A DNA stretch of 64,000 bases, taken from positions 2,001,501-2,065,500 of the forward strand of contig OU015675.1 in the NCBI GenBank assembly GCA_907165275.2, read 5' to 3'. The stretch's first letter is position 1; each line of letters begins with the position of its first letter. The translations under genes were made by a program, and so were the position numbers. Positions 1-10,366 of this stretch are shown in pieces. The notes beneath the pieces are model-generated. The model made no database searches, had not been told where the DNA came from, and saw nothing but the letters and a program-made list of their open reading frames with translations. Origin of the DNA: Zygaena filipendulae (taxonomy: Eukaryota > Arthropoda > Insecta > Lepidoptera > Zygaenidae).

Positions 1-345
1 CGCCGCCCTGACGGGCGGCGTCGGCTCCGCCCCGACGATCCACGCGGTCTCTAGACTGCCCCCCAATTCCTGTCCGTATTGGCGGACAACGTAGGATTGC
101 CCACTGCAGGGGGCTCTGCCCTGAAGCAGTTACCTCTGCCGCCTCTCCTTCGGGGAGGCAGCAAGAGAAGGCTCTTGTTGTTCTCTTCATCAGTATCTTA
201 TGTCCTTCTTCTTCTTCTTCCATCCCTGATCCCTTTACTTGGGGTCGGGTATCCTCACAGTCTTCCGCCGAGATATTCTGTCTTGGGTCGTCGGTTCTGG
301 AAATTGGGCTTGCTTAAGGTCTCTTTCTTTATATTAGGTCGTTAG
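1..345. other. GC-rich hairpin-rich segment, probably part of a transposon
   Basis: The first 20 bases form a perfect 8-bp stem (CGCCGCCC, loop TGAC, GGGCGGCG), and a second near-perfect hairpin lies at 141-159. A reverse-complement echo of about 25 bases around 150-177 recurs near 34259-34284, so this is repeated DNA. GC content is well above the surroundings. An 88-codon open frame at 79-345 has no recognisable domain and I do not call it a gene. Confidence 0.35.
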
Positions 346-975
346 TCCATCTCATATCAGATCTGCCCGCACTGCGTTTGCTAGGACGTGGTCTCAACAT
401 GACAGTTTTAATTTCTTTCCCAGTCAGGCCGACGAACAGTGTGCCCCACAAACTGCCTTAAGCATTGCAGTTTTTTGAGCTGTGTCAGTTATTTTAGTTC
501 TCCTACGGATCCCCTCATTTCTGATTCGATCACGCAGCAGAACCGATAACATTGCTATAGGGATTGCATCGCTTAATTTTTAATTTGTTTATTTCCACAA
601 AATTGCAGTTTTTGAGTAAGGTCACTTTCATTTTAATGCCGACTCTGTGACAATGTTTTTACATTGCACGTGACGTCAAACCGAGCTTATATTGCAGCCA
701 CCACCAGCTCGTCGACAACGAAGAGAAGCACTTCGTCCGTCGCCCCACCTCAGTGGGTCACGCCGAAACCATACGTGCCGACTACCACTGCATCTTCCTA
801 TGGCTGAGGTGCCGACATCCGTTAAACCCGCACCACCAACAATAAACTTTGTAAAATTACAAGCACCATCCTTTCAAATTAGCGCCGTGCCACTCACTTA
901 AAAAAACAGCCAGTCCTAAGACTGGAAATCGTGAAAGTCGAGAAAACTAGTGAACATTATTTTTGATGGTTTTGC
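346..975. other. Intergenic, no gene recognised
   Basis: A GC-richer patch at 690-850 ends in an AATAAA (about 841), which could be the 3' end of an old retroelement, but no TIR, LTR pair or domain was identified. Confidence 0.3.
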
Positions 976-1240
976 ATAATATAATATGTCGCCGTAAAAT
1001 TGTAAAAACCGTTAGATTGTAAACGGTTGCCATTAAATAGGTATTTATGTGCACCCCGACATAGAAGGTTAGGTTAGATTTCAACTGTGACCCCAAAAGG
1101 AGTCGAATGGTACCGATGGTAGCGACTAATCATGTACGAGCATCCACCACCACGCATTGTCTGTCCTCAGAATTTCACAATTTTACCGTTATTTTTATAA
1201 ACTAATGGTTTTTTAAAATTTTACGGTGACATAATATAAT
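976..1240. mobile_element. Short TIR element (CCGTAAAATTGTAAA termini)
   Basis: The left end reads ATGTCGCCGTAAAATTGTAA and the right end, read on the other strand, ATGTCACCGTAAAATTTTAA; the inverted match extends about 35 bp. An internal segment (about 1062-1160, with 'gagtcgaatggt') recurs at 52833-52925 without these ends. A related short remnant lies at 22955-23050. Nonautonomous; superfamily not determined. Confidence 0.55.
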
Positions 1241-1349
1241 AATAATAAACTTTATTGAACCAAATATGAAAATACATTATTTAGTTTGTTTTAACTTTTA
1301 ACCCTCGACGCAAAAACGACAGGGTGTTATAAGTTTGACGTGTCTCTTT

Positions 1350-1392
1350 CTTTGTGTGTGTCTGTGTGTGTGTATGTGTGTGTGTCTGTGGC
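1350..1392. repeat. (GT)n-rich microsatellite
   Basis: Imperfect TG/TGTC repeats inside a dispersed sequence that runs from about 1240 to 1500. Confidence 0.8.
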
Positions 1393-1499
1393 ATCGTAGC
1401 TCCCGATCGAATGAACTGATTTCGATGTGGTTTTCTTCGTTTGAAAGCCAGTTTAATAGAGATGGTTCTTAGCGTTTGTTTCATTGTAATGAAATGAAA

Positions 1500-2789
1500 A
1501 TGAAATGAAATCGGTTCAGTAGTTTAAGAAGTATTTGAGTATAACTATAATATACTTACTTGGTCGGGGGTTTTCTGACATTCCTGTCGATTTTATTGGA
1601 TATTGCTAGTTGTAATGCCATGAAATACGTCATATTATCATAATGTTATCATAGTGTATTTTTTAAATATGTGCAGTGTATTTTATATTTCATGTAGGAC
1701 TGAGTCTATAATAATCTATGAACCACTTGAGCATATTTCATTTTAAAGGAAATTGATCTTTAAATATGTAAAATAGGATAAACAACATGTTTTATTGATA
1801 CTTCTGCAGCATTTATTACACTTTTAAGTCTGCCAGATTACATACTCACGGACACTTAAATTTTAAGTATATATATAGAGATAATTGAGGTATCTTACCT
1901 TTAGTGTCCCGAAGACAAAACAAAATTAACACCGATGCCCTGTGGTAGTGAGCAGGATCAAAAAAACTTCTAATGAACCTGTATTGGCTGTCGATGTGCT
2001 GACGCTATTTTGCATTCATAAGATGCGGTGTATTCTCGACAAGAAAATTAGTTTGGATATTGAGTGAGGTGAGCAAAGAAACATCAAAGTAGATATTATA
2101 GATAAGTATTAGAGATTTTTATTATTCCCGCACAAATAAATGTATAAATTAATAAATAAATGTTATTTGTTAACCATTGTAATTGGTCCTGTACCGTATG
2201 TGTTAGCAATAAATAAATAAGTAAAATAAATAAATAAATATCTTATCGAACTGAGCCAGACCAGGTGAGCCAATTCTAACCGGTTCTCCTGTTGCGGGTC
2301 TGCTGGAAGAAATTCCAATCGTATGGAATAAGCATGACCCTTGTACATGTTTACTTTTATACTTTCTTTCTTTTTATGTTGTTCTTGTTATTTAGTTAAC
2401 AATACCGCTGTATTGTTAAATAAATAAAATAACGAAGTTTTACATGAAATCAAAGAGTTCCTTTTTTAGATTAAAGACATTTTACTTGTATAATATATAG
2501 ATTTACTATATTTTGCTATTATACCTAGTTATTTCCATTATTCGTGATGCTAAATAAATTATATTCGAACCAATTTTTTTCCATTCATTGAACTCATGAT
2601 GGATAGAACGCGCTTACATTAATACGAATGAATTTCAACGTGACACCTGTAAAGAATCTGCCGGAGGCCTATAATGTATTACTTGCCTCTCTCATGCAGA
2701 TGTAGTAAGTGTTGCTAAACTTAAAAAAAAGATAGACGTGTGTGTTAGTACACTTACTAGGATCTTCAGCCCCCTTAGCCAAATATACA
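1500..2789. other. AT-rich intergenic DNA
   Basis: Includes an AAAT-type low-complexity run at about 2190-2245. No exon, RNA gene or intact transposon was recognised. Confidence 0.4.
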
Positions 2790-2822
2790 ATCTAGGAAGA
2801 AGAAGAAGAAGAAAGAAGAAAA
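2790..2822. repeat. (AAG)n microsatellite
   Basis: About eight GAA/AAG units in a row. Confidence 0.85.
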
Positions 2823-2831
2823 TATATTACA

Positions 2832-3015
2832 TGTCTACCGCGGTTTCACCCGCAGTAATTTCGTAGTTTTCCAGAATTCCAGGATAAACTAGAGACAGTA
2901 AACCTTTCTCATGAATTATAATAATTCTATTTATTGGTGAAAACGGCATGCAAATCCGTTCAGTTATTTTTGAGTTTATCGCGAATATACAACGGAAGCG
3001 ACTTCATTTTGTACT
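2832..3015 (-). mobile_element. Degenerate Helitron-like element, type C
   Basis: Starts with the inverted 3' end 'ccgcggtttcacccgc' and continues through the type C core (ggtgaaaacggcatgcaaat, gagtttatcgcgaata). The terminal CTAG is not clean. Confidence 0.6.
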
Positions 3016-3326
3016 ATTTAAAGATAAGGAGGTGTAGATTGAAAATTTCAAAGGTGTATAGATGTAAAGTTAGAAGTGATCGGTTGATTATTATTTGATT
3101 TTATCGAGTAATATTTTACTTATTCATCCAATATGTATTCTTGATCCATTGAAATATCGCCATCTGTAATCAATACAGAGCAATTTATCGTGTCGCTAAA
3201 CAAGACACGAAAAATTCAAATTACTTTTAGACAGTGCCTACAAGCTAGGGCTGCCAAGCGTCCCGCGAGAGTAGGGACATTCCGTTTCTAGAGCATTAGA
3301 AAAGACGTCCAGGGTTCTTATTGAGT

Positions 3327-3665
3327 ACTAGCTGTGCCCCGAAGTTTCACCCGCGTTAATTTCGGAGTTCCCGCAGGGATTACGGGATAAAAAGTACCCT
3401 ATGTCCTTCTCTGTACCCCTGACAACGTGCATGCCAAATTTCATCCAAATCCGTTCAGCCGTTTTTGCGTGATTGAGTAGTATGCGAGGATAAGAGCTCG
3501 AAAGCGCATTTTTATGCTTGCTTGCTTCAAATTTATCGTCATTGCTCAGCTCCTATGTGTCTTAGCGTTATGTTATATAGCCTATAACCTGCCTAGGAGT
3601 ATGGACTACAATCGTACCAAGTTTGGTAAAGTCCCTTCAGTAGTTTTTGACCCATGCATGCACAT

Positions 3666-3698
<33 letters not shown>

Positions 3699-3842
3699 AA
3701 ATTTATTGATTGCATTTTTGGCATCAGTAGGTATCGATCACCATTCATCCTCCAATATTAATTTTGAATATATATTCAATGTACCTACAGAATTGACCTC
3801 TCTACAGTTTTATTATAAGTATAGATATAGAAGATATAGATA
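3327..3842 (-). mobile_element. Composite Helitron-like element, long form (copy 1)
   Basis: Begins at the CTAG end (actagctgtgccccg) with the standard type A first 170 bases, then continues into about 330 bases absent from ordinary type A copies, with a CAGA microsatellite at 3667-3697. It ends in a 'ttattataagtatagatata' stretch. A second copy with the same joint lies at 27147-27745, so this is a distinct subfamily and not a chance junction. Confidence 0.65.
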
Positions 3843-3843
3843 G

Positions 3844-4052
3844 ATGACCAACAACATTCCTTGCCCATAACATGCGTCTCAAAAACACAACCCCAAACGC
3901 TCCAGATGCAAAAATATTACAAATTTATATTCTTTATGACAAAAGAAACGTTATGAATGTATTTTTTTAATTGAAACTTCTTTGAACACGAGGGAGAAGC
4001 AATGTAAGTGGCGCCTTAAAACACGATGCGGGTCATAGTGAATAAGGGCCCA
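3844..4052 (+). mobile_element. GGGCCC-ended MITE, left end truncated
   Basis: Matches the elements at 9136-9369 and 32762-32991 (gaccaacaacattccttgcc near one end, ggtcatagtgaataagggcc at the other). The left terminus is missing where it abuts the preceding Helitron-like element. Confidence 0.6.
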
Positions 4053-4367
4053 GGGTCGTCAACTCAGTTTAGTATGAAAAGCAGTGTCGCCGGTGATTTT
4101 CGTTGTACAAAAAATAATGACACGCAATAAAAACATTTCACTAACGTAACGAATTTTAATAAACGCCGTTTGGTGGTAACGTATTTAATTAGTTATTGTT
4201 TTCAAAATTAACAGGTTTCAGCCTTTGGGAATATTGTGGAAAATACAAGTAGGTACTTTCTATCCCAGCAAATAACGACTTGGGAGAATATGAGCATTTG
4301 CTCAACCTTTTTCGATCTCCCTCAACTGTGGGGACATTAAAAAAGGTTAAGGTAATTAAAGGTAATT

Positions 4368-4603
4368 GGACGCAGATAAGCAATAACATGTTAACCCACA
4401 AAATTAAGTTATTGATTCAGAACGATTTCTTGAGAGTTAGGGAACCTTTTTTAATAATGTGTTTACCTTATTACGTTGCTTAAATATGTAACTAAATATT
4501 GAACATAAAAAATGTTGATACAAAATGGCGCTCCTACTTTTAAAACACGATTTACTCAAAATTTCTCCAGTGTGGGTTAACACACTATTGCTTATCTATG
4601 TCC
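4368..4603. mobile_element. GGAC-ended MITE with 4-bp target duplication (copy 1)
   Basis: A 236-bp element with about 33-bp inverted ends (GGACGCAGATAAGCAATA at the left; GGACATAGATAAGCAATA on the other strand at the right), each running into TGTTAACCCAC. It is flanked by AATT at 4364-4367 and 4604-4607. Other copies are at 19010-19244 and 50746-50993. It sits a few bases past the stop codon of the minus-strand protease homolog, so it must lie in that gene's 3' UTR or just beyond. On the minus strand it offers an ATTAAA (plus 4450-4455) that could serve as a poly(A) signal; that is inference. Confidence 0.85.
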
Positions 4604-4610
4604 AATTGTG

Positions 4611-7600
4611 TCAGTACGTACAATAATAATTGTCTTCGACTTCGTTGGTAACCGCTTCGATCCATTTTATGTAAGGATGTATGTTCATAAAACGGGATGG
4701 ACCGTCGCAACCTGTGCCTGCTATGCTTATTCCGATCTTGAGGTAGCATAAAATATTGAAAAAGATAACAATAAACGTAAGTAGAGTCTAACCGCCGCAC
4801 TCAGAGTCGATTTTAATGATTACTTAGTTAAGTATAGATTTTTAAAACAAAACTGCCGCAATCAGACAAGTTTAATAAATTAATGTTAATTGGCAATTAA
4901 CTAATTAAGTTACATCTCATTAAATTCCAATTAACATTAATTTACTGAACGTCTCTGATTGCGGCAATTTTGTTTTGAAAATCTGTACTTAACTAAGTAA
5001 TCATTAAAGTCGACTCTGAGTGCGGCCGTTAAACTTAGCGTATCATGTTCTGTTAAATCTTTGTTGTTTGTCAAAATATTCAGGTTAAGTATTGTTGAAC
5101 CCGACTGTACAACAAGTGAAAAGCATGTAGGTACTCATGAGCACACAAATTATTTCTTTGACATGAATTTGAAATTTTGAATTCAGAATTCGCAACTTTA
5201 CGCGCCACCTTAAAACATGAGTAGGGGTTTTTCTTTGCTGATTTGTACAATTACAAAGTACAATTTACGAATTCAAAGTATAATTTGTACAAATAAATAG
5301 GCATGTATTGTACTAACCAATATCCACGAGCTGGAGTAATTGCTGGCAAGCACCATCCCATTCTCCCATAAACAGTGTTGCGTATTTTTTGGGGCGACAC
5401 CGCATAATATAGCGTCGATATTATTTAAATTTGAATTTATATTTGACGTAAACAACTGTTGGAAATAAAGATTAGAAAGTTCAAAATTTAAAACCATAAA
5501 ACTCCCACCATCCTCTTGGGTCTACGACCAGGCTCTTTCGGTGGATCCTGCTTAGAAATTAATCTTTTTTAATCCATAAATGAATCTATGGATTCCTCCT
5601 CTTTAATCCCAATTGGATCCCTATAGATAATATTTTTTACTCTGAATTACAGATAGGAGATAACCATGGATTATAATTAACATTGTCCAAGTACGGATTT
5701 ATGGACAGGTCTTTTTAAAGAGTCGTGGTAGCTCAGCAGTAAAATTCTCACCTCTCGCTAGTCAGAGAAACAAGATTCCGATCCCAGGCGATAATCCCTC
5801 ACGTCTCAAATCTCAATCAGAAAAACATTGCCTTTTTACACTAGAGGAAAACATCGCGAAGGAACTTGCAAATATATTAGAAGCAATTTGAAAGTGTGTG
5901 AAAACACAGCACGGCTCGAGCGGTGGAATATAGCCCACATATCACCAGCGTTGGTAGACCTTTGCCTCAGCATTTAGAACCTAAATGCTGAGGTCATTAA
6001 AAATAAAACTTAATCTGTACTTTTATAATAAACAAAAATATCTAAATATCTCTTACGCCAGCTCTATTATAGAACTCACTGCATAAGTGGTTTTCGACGA
6101 ATTCTATCTTGTAAATGAACTTATCCAGCACCAAATTTTCTGAAAAACCAACAATCAATGAAAAGCGACGTATGTTGTAAACAAATGAAGGTGCTTCGTT
6201 TTTTGCGATTTATTAAACCAATTTTCTTTCGAGCCCTCTTGTACAAGAACACCTTTATATACCAGTGGCGAAGGGTGAAATATTGAGAAAGGTAACCCGG
6301 AATCTTATCGCAAATACCTAAATACGTACATCGATGTAACTGCTTTATACTTTTAAAAATACTGATTTTGACATTTCTCAATTACGGTTTCTCAATTACC
6401 ACTCTCTCGAGTGGTGGGAATCGGCTTATATGGTACCTTCGCCACTGTTATATACCTATGGTAAATTTAACTCATATATACCTACAATGAAATGAAAACT
6501 AACCATCTGTGTATCCGATAGCGTATGTTTCTTTAGAGTCGTTACGGTAATATGTCGGCCAGCATATCGGCGTTGGACGATCTGTCGATATATAATTTAT
6601 TATATTTATATAAGGTAGAAAACATTAAAAAAAAATTATTTATAAAAACAAAAATAATCTTCATCATTAACTATTTTAATAAAATCCTTACACACAGATC
6701 TCTTTCCTCGTCTTTCGTTTGATATTCAAAAAAGGTTCTATACTTACAACTCGTGTCGCTGTTTTTGTAGTCCAATTCTAAAATGGCTATTGTATTGACT
6801 GTGACGTCGTATTCGGGGTGCGTTGTGAACCCTTTGGCAACACAATTCCATGGCTCCAGTCCATCTCTTAGGAATACCGCCTTTGAATCTCTCCTGTAAG
6901 GGGCATCAACACAGACATAAGACTTAATTTACAAAAACTCAGAACTTTCGAACGAAAATTAGAATTTCGAAAATGTGAAAAACAAATTTCACCAAAAAAG
7001 GAAATTTTGATGATGCCTTTTAAAAGAAACGGGGCAGTGTTGCTGTATTTATTGACAAAGTACAATTTATGTGAAGTGAACGCGCTAACTAAAGGCTCTG
7101 AAAAACCATCTCACTCTACACTCTCTCTTCTCAATCTCTCTCTGATCAAGAGGTAGGGCCTTGCTACTCACGATAAACCTCTTTTCGGCACTTTGTTGAT
7201 ATCGTCAGCGTGCACTAGTGCATAACGATCTTTGATGAGTACTATACACACCGCTATCACTTTTAAACCTTCTTTGTCATCTGAAAATGATTATATTAAA
7301 AATATATATATCTTCACTAGCTGTCCCCCGCAATTTCATCCGCGGTAATTTCGGAGTTCCCGCGGTAATTCCGTGAAAAAAGTGCTGTAGTTTACGGTGA
7401 TAAGCAGTTCCCCGCATCCTACAACTATCCTATCCTATCCCCCCTATCCTATCTTTTATGTTATGTATGTTGCCTGATAACAAAACAATAAATAAAAAAT
7501 ATTTTTTTTTAAGTTGGGCCAAATACAACATAGTGACGAAATTTCATCACGATCGATTCAGTAGTTTCGGAGCCCTCGCGGACAAACAACGTGACACGTG

Positions 7601-8656
7601 ATTTATATATATTAGACTAGCTGTCCCCCGCGATTTCATCCGCGGTAATTTCGGAGTTCCCGCGGAGATTGCGGGAAAAAAGTACTCTATGTCCTTCAGT
7701 TCCCGAGGGAATTCCGGGATAAAAACTATCCTATCTTTTAAGTTGGGCCATATTATAAACGGTTACAAAATTTGATCAAAACCCGTTCAGTAGTTTCGGA
7801 GTCCATCGCGGACAAACAACGTGATACGTGGTTTATAGTATATATTAGATATGTTGTTAGTCATATTGTTGTTGTTCTCAATACAACATCGGCGTCTGTG
7901 TATCCGAAATAATGTGACAATTTGTTTTATATTTAAAAAACATTGGAGGTTTTCGATTAGGATAATTTACACACTGCATAAATTAGACAATCCGAGCATT
8001 ACCTAAGCATTTTGTTTTATTTAAATTGCTTTTTAGACGATAGTTTAAAGCGTTTCGGTATATAGCTAATTTGCGTTTTTGACAGCAAAGTAGTAACCTG
8101 TCAAAAAGAAGTAAATGGACACAGTTGAACAGACAGAAAGAGAGAAAGACTTGGAGGGCTTGGATGCAAAGAGCAAAGGGTCGTGGGAAATACAGATAAG
8201 GGCAGCCTTCACCCAGCAGTGATAGATAAGCAGGCCTATATTCGAAAGGCTGAAAAGAGAAAAAGTCAATAACTTTGAGACGTATTGTATCACTAATTGT
8301 TAAATGTAAAGTGATTTGTTTGTTTTTTTAAATTAACATACGTATATGCAAACGCAATAAACCCAACCACGGGAAGATACCAGATCTCCCAATATTGCCA
8401 TCATGGTCTGTACAGTTTTTACTTCTGTCGCATTTTGCCAGTATGCTAGGGTCTGAAAAAAAAAACAGTCAATCCATGATACTGAATGGATTTAAACAAA
8501 TTGAATACTGAATAGTTAATTAATTGTAAAGTATTAAAAGCGTGATTTTTTAGAGAATATACCTTTTGGCAAATAAACAATATTATCGTCAGATGAAATT
8601 AATGTGATCGCTAATTGGGTAACGAGTAATAATTTGCATATTGTGTTTCTGATCAT
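4611..8656 (-). CDS. Secreted serine protease homolog, catalytically dead (8 exons)
   Basis: Exons in coding order on the minus strand: 8656-8563, 8452-8342, 7280-7172, 6893-6748, 6581-6504, 6139-6057, 5455-5318, 4736-4611 (stop). All introns are GT...AG, phases agree at every junction, and the total is 885 nt (294 aa). Exon 1 encodes a signal peptide (hydrophobic KLLLVTQLAITLIS). The rest is a trypsin-like domain: GIFPWLGLL at its start, CIVLIKDRYALVHADDI over the His site, HPEYDVTVNTIAILEL over the Asp site, PICWP, HCLWENGMVL over the Ser site, and GTGCDGPSRF and IHPYIKWIE at the C-terminus. By my alignment His57 is Asp, Asp102 is Thr and Ser195 is Asn, so no proteolysis is expected. Such homologs in insects act as immune or developmental cofactors; that role is inferred here. 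No clip domain was seen. An alternative exon 6 acceptor at 6193 is in phase but lacks a pyrimidine tract. Confidence 0.87.
4792..5029. mobile_element. Fold-back MITE with ~75-bp arms, in an intron
   Basis: Both ends read inward as GCCGCACTCAGAGTCGA and stay complementary for about 75 bases, through 'aatgattacttagttaagta' to 'gccgcaatcaga'. TAA flanks both sides (4789-4791 and 5030-5032), fitting a 3-bp TAA/TTA duplication as in PIF/Harbinger elements. It lies in the last intron (4737-5317) of the protease homolog. Confidence 0.75.
5726..5990 (+). mobile_element. tRNA-derived SINE, in an intron
   Basis: A tRNA-like head has an A-box region (GTGGTAGCTCAGCAG) and a B-box region (GATTCCGATCCC) at 5727-5785. 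It is followed by a tail (gaaaacatcgcgaagg, gcgttggtagacctttgcct) of the kind seen in lepidopteran SINEs. It is too diverged for a functional tRNA. Located in the intron between 5455 and 6057 of the protease homolog. Confidence 0.6.
6263..6447. mobile_element. hAT-type MITE with 8-bp target duplication, in an intron
   Basis: The ends are CAGTGGCGAAGG and its inverse CCTTCGCCACTG. A perfect 8-bp duplication, TTATATAC, flanks it (6255-6262 and 6448-6455). End sequence and duplication length both fit the hAT superfamily. At 185 bp it is nonautonomous. It lies in the intron between 6139 and 6504 of the protease homolog. Confidence 0.85.
7317..7616 (-). mobile_element. Helitron-like element, type B (tandem copy 1)
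   Basis: Runs from CTAG/ctgtcccccgc to the type B end atttatatatattaga. It has an extra 60-base low-complexity stretch with CTATC repeats and 'ataaataaaa' compared with its neighbour. Confidence 0.75.
7617..7850 (-). mobile_element. Helitron-like element, type B (tandem copy 2)
   Basis: Begins at the base after copy 1 ends, in the same orientation, and has the standard type B core (cgttcagtagtttcggagtc, cgcggacaaacaacgtga). Both copies sit in the 1.06-kb intron 7281-8341 of the protease homolog. Confidence 0.75.
8085..8245 (+). mobile_element. 3' tail of a non-LTR retrotransposon (RTE-like), remnant
   Basis: Contains 'gaacagacagaaagagagaa', 'gacttggagggcttggatgc' and 'gcagccttcacccagcagtg', recalling the 'cctttgcccagcagtgggac' tails common at 3' ends of lepidopteran RTE-type LINEs. 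Diverged and without a poly(A). Confidence 0.4.
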
Positions 8657-9135
8657 AATATCAATACCTCACAAAGTCAGCCGATCGATGTAAATGAAAA
8701 TGAAAAACCTTTTACATTCAAACTACTTTATCACCAAAGTTAATTGACTGTGTAATTTGTAGTTCAATTAATGAATGATGATGGCATTAATTAGCTTGTA
8801 CAGAATGTTACAAAAAGGTGTAGTCATATTCGAAGATCCTTTTTGGACAAAGCTATTTTTAGTATACCTATACACTAAAACTGATACACCCCTACGGTGT
8901 TTAATTACAAAATTCGCCATAGACAATAATATTAACAAATGTCAGATGTACCTCAGTCGGTACCTATCTCAATTAAATGGGACAAACTTATTGCTACCTA
9001 AAATGGCTAACGAATTGCTGAATGGTGATTGTAATATCGAATAACTCGACAGGCGTGCAATCGTTACGGCCTCCACCCGACAATAACAAACAAACAAACA
9101 AGATTCTTTTTACATGACACCTCGCTGTCAGTACT
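8657..9135. other. Space upstream of the protease homolog
   Basis: Must contain the promoter of the minus-strand protease homolog; no TATA box is evident. A plus-strand frame starting ATGATGATGGCA at 8775 stays open for 89 codons. Its first 14 codons could join in phase to the plus-strand exons further right, but this is speculative. Confidence 0.3.
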
Positions 9136-9369
9136 GGGCCCATATTCACTATGACCAACAACATTCCTTGCCCATAACGCGCATCCCAAAAACGCACTTA
9201 CATGCGTTCTAGATGCCAAAATACTAGAAATTATTATTCTCTATGTCATAAGAAACGTTATATTTGTTTTTTTTGCAGTAAAACTTCTTTGATTACAAGG
9301 GAAAGACAGTTTTTGCGGCGTCTTATCTCAACGCGGTCTGTTATGGTCATAGTAAATAAAGGTTCTCTG
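9136..9369 (+). mobile_element. GGGCCC-ended MITE (copy 2)
   Basis: Left end GGGCCCATATTCACTATGAC; the right end is the inverse of 'tttactatgaccataaca'. The best sibling is 32762-32991 (opposite orientation). No clear target duplication was found, so the superfamily is open. Confidence 0.7.
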
Positions 9370-9823
9370 TTTAAAGTTAAACATGAATTCTTTTTAGTAT
9401 GTATAGTATATGGATATGGAAATTGACTCCATCATTCAAACAACCAAAATATTGCGATAAAGTTCCAGCTCCCGGTACGTTTCAGTGATAGTTAGTCGGT
9501 ACTTGGTAAGTGCCAACTACCTACGGTATAGTATGGTATAGTGGGCGACTTTCTCACAGCCCCAATATATTACTTGAAACGTGTGAAATAAACGGTGTAA
9601 TAACTTCTAACTGCGGCAATCATATAGCCCGCAATTTATCTTGTTAAACATGTTGGTAAGTCATCGACGTTGCCTTGTTAATGGTTTCAACTGCACACCT
9701 CTTCGATCTCTCACCAGTGGGTAGGCAGAGGTTTACGACGCTCTTTTATCGCACGGGATAAATCACAACGAACTTCCGAGAAAAACCTGATAAACTGAGT
9801 CTTACTATCTCATTTATTTACAG

Positions 9824-10366
9824 GCTGTCTCATCAAACTAACATTCCAAACTAAAGAAGACAAGTGGAACCGTCACTCCGTCTATAATATTGCTGCTGAT
9901 TATTTTCCCTCAGAGGTAATCTAAACCCATTAGCTACTACCTACTACTACACTCTATAATAGTATTAAGTCGTTTCTATACTATAACTGCGGGGTTAGCC
10001 GAGTTGACATTCTACAATCGTTAACGCATAGAAAACTAGAATAGAAAACTTTGGTCAGCCAATCAAAACTGAAAACTAGAGTTTTGATTGGTTGACAAAG
10101 TGACATGACGATTCTTACTTATGTTTTCTATGCGTTAACAATTGTAGAGTGTCAACTTGGCTAACCCCGCTGTCCTGTATTATACAAAACTATATTATAT
10201 AATACATTTATCTATACCAATAAAAAACAAAATCATCCAACATGTTACACAGTCTGTACGCACTGTAACGGACGGTAATCATTTTATGTATTCCACTCAA
10301 CAACAATCAAGTTATTTACGAAAGAAACACTCATTTCGGGTCGAGGAACAAATTCCACCCACCTAA
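9824..10366 (+). CDS. 3' part of an unrecognised plus-strand gene (last two exons)
   Basis: Exon A (9824-9915) follows a good acceptor (tttatttacag) and ends at GAG/gtaatc. Exon B (10253-10366) follows 'gttacacag' and ends in TAA. The junction is phase 0, and only one frame of exon A is open. The two exons give about 68 residues with no familiar domain, ending RVEEQIPPT; the sequence is polar with a Tyr/Ser/Gln-rich stretch. AATAAA occurs 90 nt after the stop (10456-10461). A 28-base exon at 9628-9655 (acceptor tcatatag, donor gtaagt) would fit the phase upstream. The real 5' end was not found. The intron holds a 182-bp MITE. Confidence 0.5.
9989..10170. mobile_element. GCGGGGTTAGC-ended MITE, in an intron
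   Basis: Inverted ends of about 48 bp: GCGGGGTTAGCCGAGTTGAC on the left and GCGGGGTTAGCCAAGTTGAC on the other strand, both continuing to 'gttaacgcatagaaaac'. Fragments of the same element occur at 19571-19600 and 31288-31400. It occupies most of the 337-bp intron of the plus-strand gene. Confidence 0.75.

Noticed and set aside
79..345. 88-codon open frame
   Set aside because: GC-rich hairpin segment, Leu/Ser-rich low-complexity product, no domain.
3514..3843. 109-codon open frame
   Set aside because: Lies wholly inside a composite Helitron-like repeat; the other copy (27147-27745) does not keep the same frame.
6140..6193. Alternative 5' extension of exon 6 of the protease homolog
   Set aside because: It is in phase, but the acceptor (aaaacgaag) has no pyrimidine tract, while 'gttggtttttcag' at 6140 is strong and gives normal spacing for the fold.
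6121..6381. 86-codon minus-strand frame overlapping an exon of the protease homolog
   Set aside because: Wrong frame for the gene, and it runs through the hAT MITE.
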